The notes beneath the pieces are model-generated. The model was not told the DNA's origin. It worked only from the letters and a program-made list of their open reading frames with translations, and searched no databases. This document shows, in pieces, positions 1-6,075 of a DNA stretch of 7,615 nt. Numbering within the stretch: position 1 is the stretch's first letter; each line of letters begins with the position of its first letter. Made by a program: the position numbers and the translations under genes. Source of the DNA: JBBDYG01 sp040901765 (GTDB taxonomy: Bacteria > Planctomycetota > Planctomycetia > Pirellulales > Lacipirellulaceae); contig JBBDYG010000026.1 in the NCBI GenBank assembly GCA_040901765.1, positions 1 through 7,615 of the forward strand, in the 5' to 3' direction.

Positions 1-37
1 AATCCCGTGGACATATGGTAAGCGGCTTGGAGAGAAT

Positions 38-53
38 TTCAACGGGCTGCTAG
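38..53. repeat. 16-bp repeat, left copy
   Basis: The sequence TTCAACGGGCTGCTAG occurs here and, as its exact reverse complement, at 7560-7575. The two copies face inward about 7.5 kb apart. No matching target-site duplication is seen outside them. It may be the conserved end of a dispersed element; the stop codon of the small minus-strand ORF at 39-191 lies inside it. Confidence 0.5.
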
Positions 54-191
54 AGTACTTAGTGAAAACGGATGGATGATTAGTTCTTTGTTCTCAAAAA
101 TGGATCGGGCCAACAGGACGCTGAACACCGTTTGAATCACCCAGAAGATTCGCTGGGATTGTTCTTCGCGAACCTGTTCAGAAGTCTTCAT
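39..191 (-). CDS. Small possible membrane protein or 5' gene fragment (50 aa)
   Basis: This ORF runs from an ATG at 191 to a TGA at 39 on the minus strand. Its product starts with a charged segment (MKTSEQVREEQSQR), followed by a hydrophobic stretch at about residues 15-29 (IFWVIQTVFSVLLAR) and a polar tail, so it could be a single-pass inner-membrane protein. No strong ribosome binding site is visible; GAGAA lies about 8 nt upstream. The last residues (LAAR) and the stop are encoded by the 16-bp repeat at 38-53, so the original reading frame may have been longer and cut by insertion of that repeat. I do not recognise the family. The amino-acid composition looks more protein-like than the overlapping frames, but a chance ORF of this length is possible. 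Confidence 0.35.
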   Translation of the reverse strand: MKTSEQVREEQSQRIFWVIQTVFSVLLARSIFENKELIIHPFSLSTLAAR

Positions 192-243
192 GGATAGTTC
201 TCACTGCGAACAAAGTCGAGGCCAACTGTTTCGTGTCCCGATT

Positions 244-263
244 CGATATCAACTGCGATATCG
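244..263. promoter_or_regulatory. Dyad CGATATC-N6-GATATCG, possible operator
   Basis: A perfect 7-bp inverted repeat (CGATATC and GATATCG) with a 6-nt spacer lies about 53-72 nt upstream of the minus-strand ATG at 191. The shape and position fit a dimeric regulator site for that small ORF, but no promoter can be assigned with it. The rest of 192-404 holds no convincing gene, only a GC-rich hairpin near 343-355. Confidence 0.25.
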
Positions 264-404
264 TCGCGCTTTCGCTTCCGCGCTGATAGGCGTTACGAGT
301 GTACTAGGCTTCACGCTGAATGCAACCGTAGTGCAACCCCCCGCTCCGCCGGAGCAAGCACGGCGGGGACGGCTGCTACTCCAACCACACTCCGTTTGCG
401 TCAT

Positions 405-512
405 TCAAAACGCGGGCACGAGTCGAAGCTGCACTTCCAGATGGAGCGCTTCGGCGATTCGTTCGAGCATAGCGAGCGATTGGCCTTCGTAATCGGCGTT
501 GGGGGGATCGGC
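405..512 (-). pseudogene. C-terminal remnant of an XRE-type (HTH) antitoxin
   Basis: The minus frame ending at the TGA at 405 encodes a tail, NADYEGQSLAMLERIAEAL followed by HLEVQLRLVPAF, that resembles the end of XRE/HigA-like antitoxins. Those proteins typically close with a D-Y-x-G-x-S-L-x-M-L-x-R-I-A-x-A-L segment and a short beta strand of the V-x-V-R-L-V-P kind. The helix-turn-helix that should precede this tail is missing: upstream the frame runs directly into the GC-rich hairpin at 511-550. The frame stays open further upstream, to an ATG at 725, but that stretch does not look like an HTH domain. I infer an antitoxin gene truncated by insertion or rearrangement. No toxin partner is recognised. 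The assignment rests on remembered family pattern only. Confidence 0.4.
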
Positions 513-550
513 GCCCCAGGGTAGCTCGCTGGCGCGAGCAAGGGCTGGGC
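511..550. repeat. Hairpin element (two nested stems)
   Basis: The inner stem is GCTCGC (524-529) with GCGAGC (534-539) around a 4-nt loop, and the outer stem is CCCAG (515-519) with CTGGG (545-549). The outer part has the look of the CCCAGGGTAGC-type palindromes I associate with planctomycete intergenic repeats, but that link is from memory. It abuts the truncated antitoxin-like tail. No T-tract follows on either strand, so it is not a standard intrinsic terminator. Confidence 0.4.
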
Positions 551-634
551 CAAGTTGTGGAACCGCTTCGCGGTAAACATGCGCCGGGGAGTACGCGTTC
601 CCACTTGTTAGGGTTGCCTGAGCGAGGGCGAACG

Positions 635-851
635 TCACTTGCCGAGCAGTTTGACGCCGAGCTTCTTGGCCGCGTTGCGGCGTGGCTCGTCGAGGATGGC
701 GAGGGAGAAGGGAAGTCGGGGACATCCATCAAAGGGGAAACCGGGGGCATCCATCTAGCGATGAGCGTGATGCATGGGTCGGCAGTTCAATTCCAACGAG
801 GGTCTCTCGGGGAATTCCATCTAGCGCGATGTACTTGGCGAGCCAGGTCAT
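635..851 (-). pseudogene. Small ORF broken by a 25-bp tandem duplication
   Basis: On the minus strand an ORF from the ATG at 851 to the TGA at 729 encodes 40 aa (starting MTWLAKYIALDGIPRETL). A second frame, shifted by one base, runs through 730-635 and ends LAILDEPRRNAAKKLGVK plus LLGK. The break falls in a 25-bp tandem duplication (755-731 and 730-706). Removing one copy joins the two parts into one 63-codon ORF with no internal stop. I therefore read this as a former small gene, or gene 3' end, disabled by the duplication. It lies downstream of yjbQ on the same strand, separated by a hairpin. The motif LDG(I/C)PR recurs within it. I do not recognise the product, and no ribosome binding site is obvious. 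Confidence 0.3.
706..755 (-). repeat. 25-bp imperfect tandem duplication
   Basis: On the minus strand two adjacent 25-bp units both begin GATGGATG and continue with a C-rich run, CCCG and a TTCCC segment. By eye 20 of 25 positions agree. Because 25 is not a multiple of three, the second unit shifts the reading frame of the ORF around it. Confidence 0.55.
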
Positions 852-898
852 TGCTAACGGGAATTGCCGCGTTAGAGCGGATGCCTTAGCCCGCGAAC

Positions 899-932
899 CC
901 CCTCCCCTAGCCCGTCCGCGGCGGGGGAGGGG
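899..932 (-). terminator. GC-rich hairpin downstream of yjbQ
   Basis: CCCCTCCCC (899-907) pairs perfectly with GGGGAGGGG (924-932) over a 16-nt loop, starting 10 nt past the yjbQ stop. There is no U-tract, so it may stabilise the 3' end or be a dispersed GC-rich repeat instead of an intrinsic terminator. Confidence 0.4.
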
Positions 933-941
933 AAGTTAGAA

Positions 942-1364
942 TTATGTTTCGCCCCATAGCGTAAGCACCACTTGCCGTTGGCCGGCCCGGTTGCGATGCT
1001 CGCACAAATAAATGCCCTGCCAGGTGCCTAGCACGAGCCGACCCTCGCTCACCGGGATCGTGAGGCTGCTTCCCAGGAGCGACGCCTTCACGTGGGCCGG
1101 CATGTCGTCGGGGCCTTCGCACGTGTGGGCGTAGGGGAACGACTCCGGCGCGATGGCATGGAACGAGCGTTCGAGATCGGCCGGCACGTCGGGGTCGGCG
1201 TTCTCGTTGATCGAAAGCGAAGCGGAAGTGTGCTGAATAAAGACATGCAGCAATCCCACTCGAATCTCAGGCAGCTCAGACAAGGCATGGCAGATCTCGT
1301 CCGTGACCAGATGAAAACCCCGCGTCCGGGGAGCGAGCGAAATTATCCGTTGGTACCAGGGCAT
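942..1364 (-). CDS. yjbQ: YjbQ / UPF0047 family protein
   Basis: This is a complete 140-aa member of the UPF0047 (YjbQ) family, which is usually about 130-145 aa. The family hallmarks are all present: HTSA at 45-48, NENAD at 53-57, a His-rich middle (YAH at 78-80, GPDDMPAH ending at H91), the signature ending GTWQ at 113-116, and CEHR at 121-124. Known members are small cytoplasmic proteins that form a trimer with a putative metal or anion pocket built from the conserved His residues. A weak thiamine-phosphate synthase activity has been reported for E. coli YjbQ, and many databases name the family secondary thiamine-phosphate synthase; the physiological role remains uncertain. The ATG at 1364 is preceded by AGGA with a 10-nt spacing, and the protein begins at the usual place for the family. 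It appears monocistronic. Confidence 0.93.
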   Translation of the reverse strand: MPWYQRIISLAPRTRGFHLVTDEICHALSELPEIRVGLLHVFIQHTSASLSINENADPDVPADLERSFHAIAPESFPYAHTCEGPDDMPAHVKASLLGSSLTIPVSEGRLVLGTWQGIYLCEHRNRAGQRQVVLTLWGET

Positions 1365-1384
1365 GAAATCAGATTCCTGTCTGA

Positions 1385-1405
1385 GGGGTCAGGGGTCACG
1401 GGTCA
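1385..1405. repeat. Three tandem GGGGTCA heptamers
   Basis: GGGGTCA, GGGGTCA and CGGGTCA follow one another without spacing, just upstream of yjbQ. An inverted copy, TGACCCC, lies at 1439-1445 and could fold back onto them. They may be a short tandem repeat or lie in the yjbQ leader. Confidence 0.5.
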
Positions 1406-1594
1406 GGGAAAGACCTGAGGCGATGAAGCTGTGTTCATTGACCCCCTACATCCCCAGTTCTTCCTATTCTTCCAGATCGATTCCGCGGAGAACCGCACCC
1501 AACCGCTTCTGAGTGGGAATCGACTGCGGGTAAAACCTTTCCCCACCCGCAGGGTTTCTATATGGGCTTGACAAAGATCGAAAACGAGCAGGTT
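1406..1594. other. Non-coding stretch with one hairpin (1524-1552)
   Basis: No credible gene is seen between yjbQ and the promoter at 1612. The only clear structure is CTGCGGGT (1524-1531) with ACCCGCAG (1545-1552), a perfect 8-bp stem over a 13-nt loop. A weak T-rich stretch follows on the plus strand. A TTGACA at 1568-1573 has no matching -10 at a suitable distance. Confidence 0.4.
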
Positions 1595-1666
1595 TTCACG
1601 CGAAAAAATTGTTGACTTTTGAGCAATTTCAGCAATAATCGGTCATTCACGCGTCAGCGGCGTGAA
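1595..1666 (+). promoter_or_regulatory. Three TTCACGC boxes around a promoter
   Basis: TTCACGC occurs at 1595-1601 and 1646-1652, and inverted (GCGTGAA) at 1660-1666. The first lies just upstream of the -35 element, the other two flank the expected transcription start and form a 7-bp inverted repeat. The first two copies are 51 bp apart, about five helical turns. The arrangement fits an operator set for the gene at 1830, but the last pair could instead be an RNA hairpin at the 5' end. Confidence 0.4.
1612..1639 (+). promoter_or_regulatory. Sigma-70-like promoter for the 76-aa gene
   Basis: TTGACT at 1612-1617 and AATAAT at 1634-1639 are separated by 16 bp, each one mismatch from consensus. 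An A-rich run (1603-1608) lies just upstream and could act as an UP element. Transcription would begin near 1646 and give a leader of about 185 nt before the ATG at 1830, with a possible hairpin ACGGAC (1762-1767) / GTCCGT (1774-1779). Confidence 0.5.
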
Positions 1667-1829
1667 ACAATCTTAGTTGACCGGCATTGACGAACATCCC
1701 ACCGCTGCGGCCGGTCTTGAATGGAATCAACGACGTTTACGGTAAGGACTGCGTTCATGACACGGACATTGGAGTCCGTTTCAAGCATACTTTCCAGGCT
1801 TTCGTTTCGCGAAGTAGGTAAATTGACCC

Positions 1830-2060
1830 ATGCCCGATCCCACTCTCCAAAATGTGTTCGAAGCCATTCTCAAGTACGGTCACGACGAGGACTTCTCGCC
1901 GCGCGTCGACGAGGAGTTCACCCCGACCACGGCTCCGGCCGGATCGCGGGAGAAGTTAGAAATTCTCGCCCAACGCGTAAAAGCGGGGTATCCCCTGTGG
2001 CATGAAGAAGACCGCATGGACTACAGCGGCCTGACCGGTGCGGTCCGTCCCCGCGACTAG
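1830..2060 (+). CDS. Small conserved-type hypothetical protein (76 aa)
   Basis: The product is a 76-aa soluble protein with no signal peptide or membrane segment. It is acidic in its first half (HDEDFSPRVDEEF), has a central GSREKLEILAQRVKAGYP helix-like segment, and then LWHEEDRMDYSG. The phrase pattern S-R-E-K-L-E-I-L-A-x-R-V followed by LWHxxDRxDY resembles small uncharacterised proteins I associate with planctomycetes; no function is known to me. The ATG at 1830 is chosen because the protein reads coherently from there; AGG lies 11 nt upstream, a weak site. A sigma-70-like promoter about 190 nt upstream and a strong intrinsic terminator 36 nt after the stop make this a self-contained transcription unit with a long, possibly regulated leader. 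Confidence 0.75.
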   Translation: MPDPTLQNVFEAILKYGHDEDFSPRVDEEFTPTTAPAGSREKLEILAQRVKAGYPLWHEEDRMDYSGLTGAVRPRD

Positions 2061-2095
2061 GCAGTTATCCAAATCGAGGGCGATTTTCAAGATGC

Positions 2096-2130
2096 AAGCC
2101 GCTGCGCTCATGCGAGCGCGGCGGCTTTTT
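2096..2130 (+). terminator. Intrinsic terminator
   Basis: AAGCCGC (2096-2102) pairs with GCGGCTT (2121-2127) and GCGCTC (2104-2109) with GAGCGC (2114-2119), with one T-G pair between them and a 4-nt ATGC loop. A run of five T ends at 2130. It ends the transcript of the gene at 1830-2060. On the minus strand no T-tract follows, so it is not obviously a terminator for the CHAT gene ending at 2174. Confidence 0.9.
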
Positions 2131-2173
2131 GTGCGCCATAACCATTCTCCGAAACCGGCCGCTTCGCGACCAA

Positions 2174-5100
2174 TCAGTTCGGCGGCAGCGGTTCAACTTC
2201 GTCATCCAGTTCCGGCAGGGGCGGGACGGCCGGCAGCGGCGGCGCGTCGGCGGGCGGTGCGCCATCTGGTTGCGACGGGACTTGCGATGGCGGCATGGGC
2301 GCCGGTTCGATCGCGGGCTTGGAAGCTTCCACGACACGCTCTTCCTCCATCGGCTCCGCATCAATTTCGCGCGGGTCGCGGCCCGTATCGAACAACACAA
2401 AGCCCGACCAGAAAAACGGGTGGTCCGCCGTCGGCATGTCGCCCGCCTCTTCGGTGATGCGAAAACGCGGCTCCTGGGCCGGATCGAGTGGCATCGCGCG
2501 GGCCAGGCGAACGCTTCGTTGCCATGCTTCGCCGGCCGGCACGCGGCTCATCTCGCTGGCGAACTCGCGCGTCAGCGCTTCCTGCACCGCGCCGCCGGTT
2601 TGCCATCGTGTGAGAAGCAGCGTCCGCGCACCGGTCGAGAACAATCCACAGGCCGCCTGAAATAGCTCCTCGCCGTCGCGCGCAGTGGGGGCGCGAGTTG
2701 CCGAACTCCGCCGGCGGCTCCGTTGGCCCAGGTCCAAGGTCATTCGCACGCCGGTCAGCAGCATCCGCTCGGGCGCTTCATACGGCAAACCTATCCAACG
2801 CGCGAGCGCGCCCGCATTACCACCGCGGTCCAGCGGCAAGGGAGACCACGTGCCCGCGTCGTCCGATAGATCGCTGTCAACGAGCACCAGAAGTTGGTCG
2901 AACAGCTTGCCAACGAGCGGCGAATCGACCGTGAGCGGGCCGCTGATCCGCACCGGATGCTCGACCGCAGCGGCAAGCCGCTGCCACATCTCATCGATTC
3001 CCGGCGAGGACGCGGTCGCCGCCGGCAGTGCGATGCCCGTTGCCCGCACCGGCCGCAGCGGCGTGGCGTCGCCGACCGCCAGTCCGGCCGTCGGCGCATA
3101 GCGGACCGGCGCCGCATCGACCAGCAAGGTCTCGCCAGACGACGAGGCCATCGGGAGCGCCTCAAACGGAACGAACCACAAGGGGCCGTCGGGCACGATG
3201 GCCAACTCGGTCGTGGCGGTCAAGTCGAGCTTCGACATCGCGAATAGAACTTCCGAAAGCTCGGCGGCCTGCGCGCGCCACTCGTCGCCGGTCAACTCGG
3301 GGGACGAAAGCGTGCGCTGATTGTTGAAGTTAGCAATCTCGCGATGGAGTTTGCCGATTCGCGTTTTGAGCGGCCCGCTCTTGGGAAGCTGCCAGGCGTT
3401 GGTGCCGCCGCTAGTCACCAGAAACGCGAACATCGTGTCGCCCGGCTGATGGAACACCAGCAGCGCTTGGCCCGGCTTCAATAGCTTCTGAACATCCGCA
3501 GTCGTGCGGGCGGGCGGAAAGGCCATTTCAACCACTTCTCGCCGCAGTGCCATCTGCTTCAGGAGCGCTTCGCGGCGCAGGGCATTGGCGGACCAATCGG
3601 CGACCCTCTTCGCAACTTGTACATCGAGCGTTCCCGTGGCGTCGAATTGTGGTGCCGCGTCCAGATCCCGCCGCATGGCGCGGGCATCCGTTGCGAGTTG
3701 TGCGTATTCCGGGAATCGCTGGAGCAGGCCCTTGCGCTGCAAAATTGCCTCGCGGCTAAGGACCGACTCGGGCGACTCGAGCACATGCCTCAGCGCGACC
3801 AACCGCCCGCCGAGTGGCTGGTTCGCGAAGAATCTACGGCGTTTGGCCAGGTCGGAAATCTCCACCGCCCGGTCGATCTCCTTGCGATCGAGCGACGCCA
3901 AAAACCAGCGATCAAAGGCGCCTTGATGGTCGGTCCCCAGCACCGCGATCATTTCGAGCGGGCGAAATGTCCAATCTCCTGGGGTGGGATCGTGAAGCAA
4001 CGCGGCAAACACACCCACGGCGATTCGCGACGTGTATGTGCCGGCATCGACAAGCTCGATTGTCCTAAAGATTTGAAAATTGCGGATGGAGGCGTCCATT
4101 TGTCGCGCGAGCGCTTGCGCGAGTGTATTCTGGCCGATTTCGTCCTGCCCGGCGATGAACGCCAACAGCGATTGCAGATGCGCTTGCCGAATGCCGACGA
4201 TGCCCAACTGTAATTCGCGCCGGCGGGGTGCGACTTGCGCAATCGAATTGGCATTGCCGATGTCGCCCTTCAGCAGAAGTCCCTCGGCCAAAGCAACGCG
4301 GAAGCTGAGCGTGAGCAGGTCCATGCCGGAGCGGTTAGCCCAAGTGGCGGCGGCTTCCAGCGGGGCATATGGCCCTTGGCCGCCGGATGCCACGTGAACC
4401 TGGTGACCTTGCCACAGCGCTTCGCCCACGACGTCCCAATCTTCATAGGCATAGGCCGCGAGACTTGCTTCGTTGAACAGACTGAGAGCGATTTCCAAAT
4501 TGCCTGCCTCTTTGGCCAGCAGGCCTTGCGCAAGCAGAGCGGCACCGGTTAACGGATGGTCGTAGCGGCCATCGATGAGCACCGCCCGGCCAAGATGCGT
4601 GAGCGCTTCCTGGGGGTTGTCCATGCCGGCTTGGGCCAGGCCCAATTGCAGTTCCACGAGCGATCCGGACCAGTGATTAGCCGGCGCGATGCCGCCTTTC
4701 GCTAGCGTATTGACCAAATCGCGCGACAATCGGTCGTGCTTGGTCAATGGGCCGAGGATTTCATTTCGGCGACGGATCGCCAGCGACGTTGTCCGCACCA
4801 GTTCGAATACGTTGAGCTTCCAGAATTGGGCCTGCTGCACCACGCCGCCCTGACGCACCTGCTGGGAGTTGTCGATGCGGCCCATCGCGACCAACATCGT
4901 GTCGGAGAAGTAGCCGTAAGTTATCTGCCGGTCGCTCTGGCCCCATGGCGCGATGAATCGAGCGCGATTCGTGTCGGGCCGCGGCGCTTGCTGGAACTTC
5001 ACCCGCAGCAGCCAATCGGGATATGCAAGGTAGAACTCGATTGCCTGATCGAACTCGGCCAGTGCTTCACGGTTGCGGCCGAGTTGGTAGTAAACCTCGC

Positions 5101-5371
5101 CCAGCATGGCGTGGTAGCAAATCGAATCGATCCAGCGGGCCTGGACGGTCTTGATCGCCCCGTTCACCTCGCTCGTAAAGCTTCGTTGGGCGCGATTGAA
5201 TTCGCCGCGGTAGAGTAGCTCGATGGCACCGTGATAGCTGGGCGAGGGAATCGCTCCCGAACTAAGGCCTTGAGCCTGGGCCACGATGGCGCAAGCGGCA
5301 GTTATTGCTAGCGCCAGCAACAAGAGGTTCAGTATCCCTCCGCGCGGGCGTTGCCGTGGAGAATTATGCAT
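2174..5371 (-). CDS. Exported TPR-CHAT protein lacking the usual catalytic residues
   Basis: The 1065-aa product starts with a basic tail and hydrophobic core (about 12-33) and a likely signal-peptidase site after AQA at 33, so it should be exported. Residues about 45-430 are helical TPR-like repeats (for example 85-114 GEVYYQLGRNREALAEFDQA, 237-267, 275-307). About 630-1000 is a CHAT (caspase HetF associated with TPRs) domain: ELAIVPDGPLWFVPFEALP at 722-740, WSPLPLDRG near 842, FQAACGLFSTGARTLLLTRW at 904-923 and DHPFFWSGFVLFDTG at 983-997. The His strand reads LLVLVDSDL (827-835) and the Cys strand RMLLTGVRM (869-877); neither holds His or Cys, and after the signal peptide only C85 and C908 exist. 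A Pro- and acid-rich tail follows (about 1000-1065). The ATG at 5371 is preferred to an in-frame TTG at 5443 because it places the signal peptide at the N-terminus. It is divergent from the lipoprotein gene. Role unknown; scaffold or binding is inferred. Confidence 0.88.
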   Translation of the reverse strand: MHNSPRQRPRGGILNLLLLALAITAACAIVAQAQGLSSGAIPSPSYHGAIELLYRGEFNRAQRSFTSEVNGAIKTVQARWIDSICYHAMLGEVYYQLGRNREALAEFDQAIEFYLAYPDWLLRVKFQQAPRPDTNRARFIAPWGQSDRQITYGYFSDTMLVAMGRIDNSQQVRQGGVVQQAQFWKLNVFELVRTTSLAIRRRNEILGPLTKHDRLSRDLVNTLAKGGIAPANHWSGSLVELQLGLAQAGMDNPQEALTHLGRAVLIDGRYDHPLTGAALLAQGLLAKEAGNLEIALSLFNEASLAAYAYEDWDVVGEALWQGHQVHVASGGQGPYAPLEAAATWANRSGMDLLTLSFRVALAEGLLLKGDIGNANSIAQVAPRRRELQLGIVGIRQAHLQSLLAFIAGQDEIGQNTLAQALARQMDASIRNFQIFRTIELVDAGTYTSRIAVGVFAALLHDPTPGDWTFRPLEMIAVLGTDHQGAFDRWFLASLDRKEIDRAVEISDLAKRRRFFANQPLGGRLVALRHVLESPESVLSREAILQRKGLLQRFPEYAQLATDARAMRRDLDAAPQFDATGTLDVQVAKRVADWSANALRREALLKQMALRREVVEMAFPPARTTADVQKLLKPGQALLVFHQPGDTMFAFLVTSGGTNAWQLPKSGPLKTRIGKLHREIANFNNQRTLSSPELTGDEWRAQAAELSEVLFAMSKLDLTATTELAIVPDGPLWFVPFEALPMASSSGETLLVDAAPVRYAPTAGLAVGDATPLRPVRATGIALPAATASSPGIDEMWQRLAAAVEHPVRISGPLTVDSPLVGKLFDQLLVLVDSDLSDDAGTWSPLPLDRGGNAGALARWIGLPYEAPERMLLTGVRMTLDLGQRSRRRSSATRAPTARDGEELFQAACGLFSTGARTLLLTRWQTGGAVQEALTREFASEMSRVPAGEAWQRSVRLARAMPLDPAQEPRFRITEEAGDMPTADHPFFWSGFVLFDTGRDPREIDAEPMEEERVVEASKPAIEPAPMPPSQVPSQPDGAPPADAPPLPAVPPLPELDDEVEPLPPN

Positions 5372-5433
5372 GCGTCGGTGACCTAGAGGCGGAAGGCAAG
5401 CCGCTGCGATAGCGTCCGGAGCTAACTCTTTCC

Positions 5434-5442
5434 ATTCTACCA
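5434..5442 (-). promoter_or_regulatory. Possible extended -10 promoter for the CHAT gene
   Basis: On the minus strand TGGTAGAAT fits an extended -10 (TGn then TAGAAT, one mismatch from TATAAT). A TCGACA lies 19 nt further upstream as a weak -35. Transcription would begin about 55 nt before the ATG at 5371. Confidence 0.3.
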
Positions 5443-5469
5443 AGGTGCGGCAATTTATTGTCGAAATGC

Positions 5470-5558
5470 CCGTAGGTCAGGCTTTCCAGCCTGACAACCG
5501 CTGCAAATGACAGCAGTTACTGAGGGTCAAATGTCGGGCAAGTAAGCCCGACCTACGG
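5470..5558. repeat. Cloverleaf-like palindromic element (about 89 bp)
   Basis: An outer stem CCGTAGGTC (5470-5478) / GACCTACGG (5550-5558) encloses three hairpins: GTCAGGCT (5476-5483) / AGCCTGAC (5488-5495) with a TTCC loop; AACCGCTG (5496-5503) / CAGCAGTT (5511-5518) with one mismatch; and GTCGGGC (5533-5539) / GCCCGAC (5546-5552). The outer and side stems share the GTC/GAC bases, so they compete or stack. It resembles REP/BIME-type extragenic palindromes such as those mobilised by REP-associated tyrosine transposases; no such transposase is in the window. It is not a tRNA: the arm sizes and conserved bases do not fit. Confidence 0.7.
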
Positions 5559-5590
5559 CTATTTTCCAACTTTGTCAAACTTTGCTGGTT

Positions 5591-5637
5591 CTGCTGCCGA
5601 TAACGATTGTACGGATTATTAGTCCCGCAGCAGCAAC
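5591..5637 (+). other. Possible leader hairpin of the lipoprotein gene
   Basis: CTGCTGC (5591-5597) pairs with GCAGCAG (5627-5633), and GTT/AAC could extend it past a one-base bulge, over a 29-nt loop. It lies about 50 nt before the lipoprotein start. No convincing promoter is found in 5559-5685. Confidence 0.25.
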
Positions 5638-5671
5638 CGCTACATTGCGCCCGGCCAACCACGGGCGATGC

Positions 5672-5679
5672 AGGGAGGT
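5672..5679 (+). promoter_or_regulatory. Ribosome binding site deciding the lipoprotein start
   Basis: AGGGAGGT ends 6 nt before the ATG at 5686. The earlier in-frame ATG at 5668 lies upstream of this site and is therefore unlikely to be the start. Confidence 0.75.
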
Positions 5680-5685
5680 CGAACG

Positions 5686-5937
5686 ATGGAAAAGGCAGCA
5701 GAGAAATCGCGATCCATTCAATCGTGGTGTGCTGGACTCTTGGTACTGGCATCGGCTGCCACGACGGGCTGCCAAGTCGATGTCGCCGGTCAGACACTCC
5801 CTAGCCCGTATTACCTTTCCGACGACGTGCAGTACTTCCCCGCGGGGCCGGAATTCAAGCTGTCGCGTGAAGCGGCGGCCATGAAAGAACAGAAGGCCCA
5901 GCAAATCGGCGAAGGCGCATCGGGCTACTGTCCGTAG
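5686..5937 (+). CDS. Small lipoprotein of planctomycete type (83 aa)
   Basis: The protein begins with a charged N-terminus (MEKAAEKSRS), a hydrophobic core at about 13-25 (SWCAGLLVLASAA) and a lipobox-like ATTGC with Cys29, so it should be processed by signal peptidase II and anchored by lipid. The mature part is about 55 aa and carries LPSPYYLSDDVQYFPAGPEF at 39-58, then a charged helix (KLSREAAAMKEQKAQQ). That PSPYYLxDDVQYFPxGPEF pattern looks like a family I associate with planctomycetes; its function is not known to me. The start at 5686 is set by a strong AGGGAGGT site. Two stop codons follow in tandem (5935-5940). It is divergent from the CHAT gene, with the cloverleaf element between them, and is 138 nt from the next gene, so co-transcription with that gene is possible but not shown. 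Confidence 0.85.
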   Translation: MEKAAEKSRSIQSWCAGLLVLASAATTGCQVDVAGQTLPSPYYLSDDVQYFPAGPEFKLSREAAAMKEQKAQQIGEGASGYCP

Positions 5938-5960
5938 TAGTGCGGTTGCGAAGCTCTCTT

Positions 5961-6049
5961 GGGTGGCACTGGCTCTGCCATTGATTACGCACGGCACCCC
6001 GCCGACTTGGCACTTGGCCAGCGATTGCGCAAGATGGGTTAGATAACCC
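5961..6049. repeat. Hairpin-rich spacer
   Basis: GGGTG (5961-5965) can pair with CACCC (5995-5999), and TGGCA (5964-5968) with TGCCA (5976-5980). A separate compact hairpin is GGGTTA (6036-6041) / TAACCC (6044-6049) with a 2-nt gap. No T-tract follows. The GGGTGGCACTGGC-like and GGGTTA/TAACCC motifs look like decayed copies of dispersed intergenic repeats. Confidence 0.35.
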
Positions 6050-6075
6050 ACCCTGCCCTTTGCATTTTGGTCGCC

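Noticed and set aside
339..368. GC-rich hairpin CCCCGC/GCGGGG with inner GCTCC/GGAGC
   Set aside because: The two stems are partly exclusive, no T-tract follows and no gene end lies beside it.
190..492. Plus-strand 100-aa open frame
   Set aside because: No ribosome binding site, composition unlike a protein, and its second half is antisense to the antitoxin-like tail, which reads better.
376..750. Minus-strand 124-aa open frame
   Set aside because: Rich in Ser, Arg and Pro in a way typical of out-of-frame GC-rich DNA; the antitoxin-like and split-ORF frames explain the same bases better.
1721..2005. Plus-strand 94-aa open frame
   Set aside because: Overlaps the 76-aa gene in another frame and loses coherence there; no ribosome binding site.
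5372..5443. Upstream TTG start for the CHAT gene
   Set aside because: It would bury the signal peptide behind 24 extra residues and lies at the predicted -10 element.
5470..5558. tRNA gene suggested by the cloverleaf shape
   Set aside because: Arm lengths, missing T-loop consensus and lack of a CCA-type acceptor geometry rule it out.
6067..6069. TTG start for the fusion gene
   Set aside because: Only three residues longer and no ribosome binding site; the ATG at 6076 is simpler, though not proven.
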